Shown here piece by piece: positions 1 to 4,863 of a DNA stretch of 7,013 nt. Position numbers and translations under genes: made by a program. This stretch comes from JADGOV01 sp040002735 (GTDB lineage Bacteria; Actinomycetota; Actinomycetes; JADGOV01). The notes below the pieces were generated by a model. The model saw only the letters and a list, made by a program, of their open reading frames with translations. It was not told the DNA's origin and searched no databases. The stretch is from contig JBDUDX010000208.1 of NCBI GenBank assembly GCA_040002735.1, forward strand, positions 1-7,013. Direction: 5' to 3'. Positions within the stretch are counted from its first letter, which is position 1. Each line of letters opens with the position of its first letter.

Positions 1-86
1 CGCCCGGAAGCGGCTTCCAGTTTGAGGTACGGGCGGCCGCCAGTGCTGCCCAGCCAGGGGCCGGCAGGGGATAGCCGGCCGCAGGT
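1..86. other. Left flank of the insertion sequence, no gene recognised
   Basis: No recognisable coding sequence is seen in this short stretch. One frame is open from base 1 for 29 codons and stops inside the CTAG at 87-90, but its translation resembles nothing I know. A 7-bp perfect inverted repeat, GGCCGGC at 59-65 and GCCGGCC at 74-80 with an 8-base loop, could form a hairpin. It is not followed by a T-run. The flank does not give a clean upstream continuation of the lactate permease found on the other side of the IS. Confidence 0.5.
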
Positions 87-90
87 CTAG
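87..90. repeat. CTAG at left IS junction, possible target duplication
   Basis: CTAG directly outside the left inverted repeat is matched by CTAG at 1965-1968 outside the right one. It is either a 4-bp direct target duplication or the outermost part of the inverted repeat; the palindrome makes the two readings indistinguishable from one copy. Confidence 0.5.
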
Positions 91-107
91 CGGAAGTTTC
101 CTGCCTA
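91..107 (+). repeat. Left terminal inverted repeat of the IS
   Basis: CGGAAGTTTCCTGCCTA matches 1948-1964 perfectly on the opposite strand. Counting the flanking CTAG, the match is 21 bp. This is the probable transposase binding and cleavage site at the left end. Confidence 0.9.
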
Positions 108-161
108 GCTGATTGATCGGCGTGTTTCCCGTGTTGCTGCAGGGGTTTCAGGCCTAGAAGG

Positions 162-172
162 TGTATTACCTA
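162..172 (+). repeat. Subterminal inverted repeat of the IS, left copy
   Basis: TGTATTACCTA is repeated in inverted orientation at 1883-1893, shortly after the transposase stop. The left copy overlaps the alternative GTG start at 161 and lies just before the ATG at 176. Such internal repeats can be extra transposase binding sites or can place the promoter region under transposase control; that role is inferred. Confidence 0.6.
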
Positions 173-175
173 GAT

Positions 176-1864
176 ATGCCGTCGATCGTGGGGAAGCGTC
201 AGGGGAATCAGACGTACTACTACCTGGTCGAGTCGGCGCGGGTGGACGGCAAACCGCGGATCGTGTCCCAGCAGTACCTGGGTAGCGCGGTGGAGGTGAT
301 GGCCAAGCTGGCCGGCGGGGCGGGTGGTGAGCCGGTACGGACCCAGCACAGGAGCTTCGGTGATCTGGCCGCGGTGTGGTCGGTGCTGGAACGCCTGGAC
401 GTGGCCGGGGTGATCGACGCGGTGGTCCCGCGGCGCAGTGATGCGGCGGCCTCGGTGGGGACCTACATCGCGTTGGCCACAGCAAACCGGATCGTGGATC
501 CGTGCTCGAAGCTGGCGTTCGCGGACTGGTGGGACACCACCGCCGGTCCGCGGTGGCTGAAGCTGCGCGGCGGCGTGCTCGACCACCGCCAGTTCTGGAA
601 GGCGATGGACCGCCTCGACGCACCCGACCTGGCCGTGATCGAGACCGCGCTGGGTGCCCGGATGGTCGCCGAGTTCGGGCTGGATCTGTCCGGGCTGGTG
701 CTGGACATGACCAACTTCGCCACCTACATCGACTCGACGAATGAAAAGGCACCGATAGCGCAGCGGGGCAAGGCCAAGCAGAAACGCACCGACCTGCGCC
801 TGGTCGGGCTGGCGTTGGTCGTGACCCGCGACGGCGGTGTCCCGTTGCTGTCCCACGCCTACGCCGGGGACCGCCCGGATGTCACCCAATTCGGCACCGT
901 CATCACCGAGTTGGTGGACCGCTACCGCGAACTCGCTGGTGGGGTGGAATCGCTGACCGTGGTCTATGACGCCGGGCAGAACTCCGCCGACAACCACGCC
1001 CTGGTCGAAGACAGCACCATGGGCTTCATCGGGTCGCTGCCCCCGTCCCAGCACCCCGACCTGCTCGCCATCCCCGCGTCCCGGTATCAGGTCGTGGACG
1101 CGCAGCGCTACCCCGGCCTGACCTGCGTCGACACCCGGGTCACCGCGCTCGGGGTGAACCGCCGCGCGGTCCTCACCCACTCACCGACCCTGCACGCCGC
1201 CCAGTCCCGCGGCCTCGATCAGACCCTGGCCAAAACCCGCCGCAAACTCATCGACCTGCAAGCAGTCCTGGCCCGCGGGGCCACCCGCCGCGACCCGGCC
1301 GCCGTGCAAGCCGAGATCGACAGGATCACCAAACCCCGCTGGGTCCGCCAGGTCATCACCACCACCCTCACCGGGGACACCCCCGCCGAACTACAGCTCA
1401 CCTTTCGCCTCGACGCCCGCGCCCGCGCCAAACTGGAGAAGACCCAGTTCGGCAAGCGGATCCTGTTCACCAACCACGACGACTGGACCACCGCCGACGT
1501 TGTGGCCGGCTACCGCTCCCAGTCCGAGGTCGAAGCCGGGTTCCGGCAGATGAAAGACCCCCACGTCGTGTCCTTCGGCCCGATGCGCCACTGGACCGAC
1601 TCCAAAATCCGGGTGCACGTCTTCTACTGCGTCCTGGCCCTGAGCATCGCCCACCTGATGCGCCGCGAAGCCGACCAAGCCGGACTGCACCTGTCCGTGC
1701 GCGAACTACTCAACATCCTGGGCGGGATCGGTGAGACGGTGCTGCTCCACCACGACGGCGGCAAGGGCCGCCCCCGCGCCCAACGCATCCTCACCGACAT
1801 GGACCCCACCCAGCAGCGACTGGCCGACCTGTTCGGCATCGACCGCTACGCCCCCACCCGCTGA
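176..1864 (+). CDS. IS1634/IS4-type DDE transposase
   Basis: This is a 562-residue transposase that would catalyse DNA cleavage and strand transfer of the surrounding IS. Visible catalytic candidates are D177 in LVLDMTNF, D265 in VVYDAGQNS, and E453 in the signature Y446-x2-Q449-x3-E453-x6-K460 (GYRSQSEVEAGFRQMK), the IS4-like YREK-type motif. The 188-residue gap between the second D and the E fits the beta-strand insertion domain known in this group. The N-terminus (MPSIVGKRQGNQTYYYLVES) is typical of the IS1634 branch. I chose ATG 176. A GTG at 161 is in frame but overlaps the subterminal repeat and has no spaced ribosome binding site; GAAGG at 157-161 serves ATG 176, though at a long distance. 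The ORF is full length with no visible defect, and its GC-rich codon use matches the surroundings. Confidence 0.93.
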   Translation: MPSIVGKRQGNQTYYYLVESARVDGKPRIVSQQYLGSAVEVMAKLAGGAGGEPVRTQHRSFGDLAAVWSVLERLDVAGVIDAVVPRRSDAAASVGTYIALATANRIVDPCSKLAFADWWDTTAGPRWLKLRGGVLDHRQFWKAMDRLDAPDLAVIETALGARMVAEFGLDLSGLVLDMTNFATYIDSTNEKAPIAQRGKAKQKRTDLRLVGLALVVTRDGGVPLLSHAYAGDRPDVTQFGTVITELVDRYRELAGGVESLTVVYDAGQNSADNHALVEDSTMGFIGSLPPSQHPDLLAIPASRYQVVDAQRYPGLTCVDTRVTALGVNRRAVLTHSPTLHAAQSRGLDQTLAKTRRKLIDLQAVLARGATRRDPAAVQAEIDRITKPRWVRQVITTTLTGDTPAELQLTFRLDARARAKLEKTQFGKRILFTNHDDWTTADVVAGYRSQSEVEAGFRQMKDPHVVSFGPMRHWTDSKIRVHVFYCVLALSIAHLMRREADQAGLHLSVRELLNILGGIGETVLLHHDGGKGRPRAQRILTDMDPTQQRLADLFGIDRYAPTR

Positions 1865-1882
1865 CCACCAGAACAGACCACT

Positions 1883-1893
1883 TAGGTAATACA
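1883..1893 (-). repeat. Subterminal inverted repeat of the IS, right copy
   Basis: TAGGTAATACA is the reverse complement of 162-172. It lies 19 bases after the transposase stop and about 55 bases inside the right terminal repeat; the left copy is also about 55 bases inside its end, so the pair is symmetrically placed. Confidence 0.6.
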
Positions 1894-1947
1894 GCGACCC
1901 ATCCAGACACCCCCGCTACACATGAGGAAAGCCCCAAACGATCATGA

Positions 1948-1964
1948 TAGGCAGGAAACTTCCG
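1948..1964 (-). repeat. Right terminal inverted repeat of the IS
   Basis: TAGGCAGGAAACTTCCG is the exact reverse complement of 91-107. The bases just inside it (1944-1947) differ from the left end, so the perfect match ends here. An ATG at 1944 lies just inside this end and happens to be in frame with the lactate permease remnant outside. Confidence 0.9.
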
Positions 1965-1968
1965 CTAG
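1965..1968. repeat. CTAG at right IS junction, possible target duplication
   Basis: This CTAG follows the right inverted repeat and is the partner of the one at 87-90. It also forms the first codon (CTA) and part of the second of the permease remnant, which favours it being native target DNA rather than part of the IS. Confidence 0.5.
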
Positions 1969-2114
1969 CGATCGCCGCCGCAGCGGTCGGGCTCGATGGC
2001 AAAGAAGGCGAGATCTTCCGCAGAGTTATCGGCTGGAGCTTGGCATTCCTCGCCTTCATCTGCCTGATGGTGTACCTGCAGTCCACCTCGGTGCTGAGCT
2101 GGATGGTGCCCTGA
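1965..2114 (+). pseudogene. lldP: C-terminal remnant of L-lactate permease, cut at the IS
   Basis: The frame starting directly at the IS junction encodes 49 residues and stops at TGA 2112. It begins LAIAAAAVGLDGKEGEIFRR, continues through a hydrophobic helix (IGWSFLAFICLMVYL) and ends QSTSVLSWMVP. I recognise this as the end of the LctP/LldP family of lactate:proton symporters, where the conserved PQ-(N/S)-LAIA segment is followed by a short GKEG loop, one last membrane helix and a terminal W-M-(V/I)-P. Family members are over 500 residues, so only the last tenth remains. An ATG inside the IS end (1944) is in frame and could give a 56-residue peptide, but this is probably chance and the product could not transport. 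The 5' part is not in the left flank, so a deletion or rearrangement followed the insertion, or the rest lies elsewhere. Confidence 0.75.
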
Positions 2115-2221
2115 CCGGTAACTTGCCGGCGGTCAGCAGACCGAAACACTGACGAGCCCGGAGGCAAATGCCGGCTCGAGTACGGCCCACGGTGGACATC
2201 CAGGGAGCGCGGAGGTGGGGC

Positions 2222-2861
2222 ATGCGAGTTGTCTGCGCGTTCTCGTTGGCGGTGTGCTGCCTGCTGACCATCGTCGGCGTCGTGGCGTTACCGTTGGCGG
2301 CGCTTCTCGTGTGGGGCTTCTTGGGCACGTTCGCCGGGTCGGTCGTCTGGTCAACGTTGCGGAGCCGATCTGACGGCAGCGATCAGCGTGGCGAGCGGCA
2401 GATATCAGGCCGTCACCGCCGCGGCCGCTGGCACCGTCGTCTCCTGTTTGGTGATAGTAGGGCTCGTCGCCGTTTTCGGTACGGCCGTCGGCCCACTACT
2501 GCTGCTTTGCCTTCTCGGGTGCGCAGTGCGGCTCGCGCGTCAGTTACGTGAGCGGTTCGGTGTGCTGCTTAACCGCAACGGCTTCACGGCTACCCGGAGC
2601 ACGGCTGCAACCGTCGTCGAGCACCAAATGGTGACGCTCAACGAGCTGCCCACGGAGGCGTTGTGCCGGGCGTGGCGTATAAGATATTCCAGGTTACAGC
2701 AGGCCACCGCGCTGCCGGTCAGAGAGCAGCTTGTGCTGGAGCGCGAGCGGATGCTGGATGAACTGCAACGCAGGGATCAGGAAGGGTTCGCCCGATGGCT
2801 GGACAGCGGGGCTCGAGCTGGCGGCGACCCCAGCCGCTATCTCGCCTCCGACAGAAGGTGA
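2222..2861 (+). pseudogene. Small membrane protein gene split by an apparent frameshift
   Basis: Two frames carry successive parts of what looks like one protein of about 212 residues. The first part runs from ATG 2222, preceded by a strong GGAGG at 2211-2215 with 6-base spacing, and encodes two hydrophobic segments (AFSLAVCCLLTIVGVVAL, AALLVWGFLGTFAGSVVW). Around 2365-2385 the coding signal moves to the next frame, which continues with more membrane sequence and a soluble C-terminal domain ending at 2861. Beyond that point the first frame turns into arginine-rich shadow sequence until 2551. The second frame has no ribosome binding site at its first start (GTG 2388). An alternative first start, ATG 2168, has a GGAGG only 3 bases away and seems less likely. 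Natural mutation, sequencing error and two overlapping genes all remain possible. Function unknown. Confidence 0.55.
2388..2861 (+). CDS. Hypothetical membrane-anchored protein, conserved C-terminal domain
   Basis: If read as an independent gene, this ORF gives 157 residues from GTG 2388. Residues from about 8 to 46 are hydrophobic and form one or two membrane helices (TVVSCLVIVGLVAVFGTAVG, LLLLCLLGCAV), followed by a basic stretch (RLARQLRERFG). The rest is predicted soluble and helical: LNELPTEALCRAWRIRYSRL, then a charged segment, then LDELQRRDQEGFARWLDSGA and GDPSRYL near the end. I recall this last region as a recurrent domain in uncharacterised actinobacterial proteins (CRAW, LDELERRDPxGFxRWL, DPxRYL), often near a membrane anchor, but I know no function. 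No good ribosome binding site precedes 2388, which is why I prefer to join it to the upstream membrane segment by a frameshift. Confidence 0.55.
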   Translation: MASGRYQAVTAAAAGTVVSCLVIVGLVAVFGTAVGPLLLLCLLGCAVRLARQLRERFGVLLNRNGFTATRSTAATVVEHQMVTLNELPTEALCRAWRIRYSRLQQATALPVREQLVLERERMLDELQRRDQEGFARWLDSGARAGGDPSRYLASDRR

Positions 2862-3130
2862 AGTCAACTCGGAGGGCCGCCCGGTTGGTGCAAGACCGGA
2901 CGGGAGGTTTCTCGCCAGCGATCTACCAGGCCCCATGCCCGGCCCAATGCCGCGCCGCCGGCGTGAAGGGCAACCTGGAGGTGGGTGGCCGTGCTGGCCC
3001 GGTAGGCCGCCGCGATCGGTCATCACCGGCCCTACCCCGGCTGTCGTTCTCGACGTGCGGCTCCCGACGATCCCGTCCTGCGGCGGGCGGCTGCCAAGCG
3101 CCCTGGCTTCCCCGTACCTGATGCGAACTC
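2862..3130. other. Gap without recognisable gene
   Basis: I see no convincing coding sequence on either strand in this stretch. The open frames crossing it (for example one running to the TGA at 3119-3121) are proline, arginine and glycine rich and look like GC-driven shadows. Together with the next feature it forms a region of about 0.5 kb between two damaged genes. Confidence 0.5.
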
Positions 3131-3221
3131 CGGCTTCGCGAGCGGGCTGGCAGGGATGGCGGCTATCTGTTCACGCTGGCCTCTTTCCTGGAGGGGCCGC
3201 GCCGACCTGTGGAGGGCCGCG

Positions 3222-3240
3222 TCGCCGACAACGTCGGCGA
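3222..3240. repeat. Perfect 8-bp inverted repeat with 3-base loop
   Basis: TCGCCGAC at 3222-3229 and GTCGGCGA at 3233-3240 form a perfect GC-rich stem around AAC. There is no T-run after it, so it is not a classic terminator. It lies within the proposed PadR remnant and could be chance in coding-derived sequence, an operator, or an RNA hairpin. Confidence 0.5.
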
Positions 3241-3260
3241 GCCACCCCAGCCGCTGTACC

Positions 3261-3277
3261 GCCTGCGAGGCGCAGGC
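3261..3277. repeat. Perfect 7-bp inverted repeat with 3-base loop
   Basis: GCCTGCG at 3261-3267 and CGCAGGC at 3271-3277 flank AGG. It is 20 bases after the previous hairpin and about 115 bases before the start of the oxidoreductase. The apparent frameshift in the PadR-like remnant falls inside this repeat, a plausible place for replication slippage. Confidence 0.5.
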
Positions 3278-3330
3278 TGCTCATGCTGAGTATCAGCCAG
3301 CCCGGGCCCGCCGCGTGCAACGCTGCGCCC

Positions 3331-3345
3331 TGTGAGCTACTCACA
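3331..3345. promoter_or_regulatory. TGTGAG-CTA-CTCACA palindrome upstream of oxidoreductase
   Basis: A perfect 6-bp inverted repeat with a 3-base centre sits 45 bases before the GTG at 3391. Position and form suit a dimeric regulator's operator in the promoter or leader, but I cannot name a regulator. The overlapping pair GAGCT (3334-3338) and AGCTC (3345-3349) allows an alternative pairing. Confidence 0.35.
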
Positions 3346-3390
3346 GCTCATGCCGGGTATTTCCGTTGATTCCGCTACGGAGCCACCCTT

Positions 3391-4621
3391 GTGACCACAA
3401 CGAGTCCGCCGCAGGCCCCCGGTATCGACCCGCTTCCCGTTCCGCCCCTTCCATCGAGGGGGTTCTCCCGACGCCAGGTGTTGAAGGGTGTTGGGGTCGG
3501 GGGCGCCGTGGTGGTTGTCGCCGGTATCGGGGCGGGCAGCTACCGGGTGTTCGACAGCGCCGTTCTGGACCCGGGCAGCAGGCGGGCGTACGACCGGCGG
3601 CAGCGCTGGCGTGGCATCCCGGGCCCGCTCGGCGCGGTGGCGGCCGCGGTTCTGGCAGCGAATCCGCACAACACCCAGCCGTGGGTCTTCCACGTCACGG
3701 ACCGTGCTATCGAGGTCTACCTGGACGCGGTACGGAACATCGGCACCGTCGATCCCGTACCGGCGTGAGCAGCACGTGGGTCTGGGGTGCGCGCTGGAGA
3801 ACCTCGCGCTGGCCTGCCGGGCCCGCGGCTTGCAGCCGACGATCGGACTGCTGCCGGACGGCCCCAGCGGCTCCCGGGTGGCCCATGTCGCCCTCACCCC
3901 GGCCGGGCGGCGGGGAAGCCCGCTCTACGATGCGATCGGACGGCGGCACACCAACCGGGGCCCGTACAGCCGCCGGCCTGTGGCCGCCGGCATCGTGACG
4001 GCGTTGGTGGATACCGGTGGGCTCCCCGGGGTGACTGTCCACTGGGTCACCGACCCCGCCAAGATGGCCGCGCTCGGGCGGCTCCTGATCGCCGCCGCCG
4101 CCGCGGTCACCCACGACGAGCAGCAGTCACGGGACAGCTTCGCCTGGTTCCGGGGCAACAACGATGCCGTGCAGCGGCACCGGGACGGCCGCACGCTGGA
4201 CGCGCAGGGTATGAGCCCGCTGGTCCTGAGCATCGCCAAACTCCTACTGGCCTCCTCCCGCAGCGCCGGTGACAAGTTCTGGGTCGACCAAACCCGCACC
4301 GTGCAGACCAGGACGGCGGCCGCCTACGGCATCCTCACCGCCGCCGACCCGGAAGACCGCGCGACGCAGCTCCTCGCCGGTCGGCTCCTCCAACGCGTCC
4401 ACCTGACCGCCACCTCCCGCGGCGTCGCGCTGCAACGCATGAACCAGATCACCGAACGCATCGACCGGGAACAGGTCACCGGAGCGCCGGCCACGTTCGG
4501 CCCCCGGTTCGCCGGGTTCCTCCCGCCGGACGCGCACCCGCTAGCCGCGTTCCGCGTCGGCTACCCAACCCGAGATGCCCGGCGTAGCCCGCGCCGGCCC
4601 GTCACGGCCGTGACCCGGTGA
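3391..4621 (+). pseudogene. Tat-signal nitroreductase-like (Acg-type) oxidoreductase, frameshifted
   Basis: Two frames join into one protein of about 409 residues related to actinobacterial Acg-type nitroreductase-fold proteins, which bind FMN; substrate unknown. The first frame (3391-3768) carries a twin-arginine motif, SRRQVLK at residues 26-32, then a hydrophobic segment (GAVVVVAGIGAG) suggesting Tat export or membrane anchoring. It also carries the family motif NPHNTQPW at 91-98. It stops at TGA 3766. The next frame continues exactly where the family expects it: YRREQHVGLGCALENLALA from 3758, then RRHTNRGPY (residues 184-192 of the joined protein) and a full C-terminal domain to TGA 4619-4621. 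One extra base within CCCG at 3754-3757 explains the break. The GTG start has a GGAG at 3379-3382 with 8-base spacing. Coding quality is otherwise high, so the mutation is recent or a sequencing error. Confidence 0.82.
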
Positions 4622-4767
4622 GCTCCGCGACTTCTCACTGGCGGCATCGTGCCGCAGCCCGACTCGGCGTGGTCGGCGCCGTTCTCGGCGTCCTGGCCGG
4701 GGTTATCCAGGCAGCGGTGGGCTCCCGCATCCCGTACTGGACGTCCCAATGTTGCACTAACTATTGA
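4618..4767 (+). pseudogene. N-terminal fragment of a small membrane protein
   Basis: This 49-residue ORF starts at a GTG that overlaps the TGA of the preceding gene (GTGA), a typical translationally coupled arrangement. It reads MSSATSHWRHRAAARLGVVG, then a hydrophobic helix (GAVLGVLAGVIQAAV) and GSRIPYWT, before ending in unrelated SQCCTNY and a TGA. I recall actinobacterial membrane proteins starting with R-LG-V-x-GALLGVLAGxxQxxxGxxIPxWTG and continuing through three or four more helices; here everything after the WT is missing. The break point falls directly at the putative promoter region of the transport operon, suggesting a deletion that joined the two. A short functional membrane peptide cannot be excluded. 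It would have been cotranscribed with the oxidoreductase. Confidence 0.55.
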
Positions 4768-4793
4768 CCACGCCATGCGACCGGCGCGACACT
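4764..4793 (+). promoter_or_regulatory. Candidate promoter of the ABC transport operon
   Basis: TTGACC at 4764-4769 resembles a -35 box, and GACACT at 4788-4793, 18 bases on, is a poor match to the actinobacterial TANNNT -10. It overlaps the end of the truncated membrane protein ORF and lies 70-100 bases before the chosen start of the binding protein. CAAT at 4747-4750 and ATTG at 4763-4766 bracket TTGCACTAAC and might be part of an operator. Weak evidence. Confidence 0.25.
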
Positions 4794-4863
4794 CCAGCGC
4801 AACAACATCGTGCCGGACAGGTGTGGGCCGCGTCCCATGTCATCCGTACGCCGGGAGGCGACA

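Larger units (their letters stand above)
91..1964 (+). mobile_element. Complete IS1634/IS4-type insertion sequence, about 1.87 kb
   Basis: The element is bounded by perfect 17-bp inverted repeats: CGGAAGTTTCCTGCCTA at 91-107 and its reverse complement at 1948-1964. CTAG lies directly outside each end (87-90 and 1965-1968). Because CTAG is its own reverse complement, it can be read either as a 4-bp target duplication or as an extension of the inverted repeat to 21 bp (element 87-1968). A second, subterminal inverted repeat of 11 bp lies further in. One transposase gene fills almost the whole interior. Length, single long ORF and DDE signature fit the IS1634 branch of IS4-like elements, although that family usually makes 5-6 bp duplications as I recall. 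With intact ends and an intact ORF it may still be mobile. Confidence 0.9.
3122..3335 (+). pseudogene. Probable decayed PadR-type regulator fragment
   Basis: One frame from 3122 reads like the second half of a PadR winged-helix domain: AGRDGGYLFTLASFLEG, then VEGRVADN, then EPPQPLYRLRGAG. Known PadR proteins have a (G/S)GT(V/L)(Y/F)P-x-L-x-x-LE helix, a V-E-x-R-W-E wing and a PPR+-(Y/F)-Y-x-LT-x-x-G end. A shift to the next frame near 3268 continues in PadR style (GAQAAHAEYQPARARRVQRC) to a TGA at 3333. The invariant wing tryptophan is replaced by V, no start codon or first helix can be found, and a stop (3119-3121) precedes the fragment, so it would be non-functional. The assignment comes from memory of the family pattern in a short degraded stretch and is tentative. 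PadR proteins often regulate neighbouring oxidoreductase or transporter genes. Confidence 0.35.

Noticed and set aside
59..80. Hairpin in the left flank as a transcription terminator
   Set aside because: The 7-bp stem is real but has an 8-base loop and no T-run, and no gene end is visible before it.
170..1180. Long minus-strand ORF of 336 codons opposite the transposase
   Set aside because: It is an antisense shadow of a very GC-rich gene, with low-complexity histidine/glycine-rich sequence and no family resemblance. The plus strand has a complete transposase with its catalytic motifs.
1922..2152. Plus-strand ORF of 76 codons spanning the right IS end
   Set aside because: It is in a different frame from the lactate permease remnant, which explains the sequence better, and has no convincing protein features.
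2676..2690. TATAAGATATT as a possible promoter -10
   Set aside because: It lies within the coding sequence of the conserved C-terminal domain (WRIRYS), no -35 box fits, and no gene start follows at a suitable distance.
2731..3369. Plus-strand ORF of 212 codons crossing the gap
   Set aside because: It overlaps the end of the membrane protein gene in another frame and its translation is rich in P, R, G and W with no domain. The PadR-like reading occupies a different frame in its second half.
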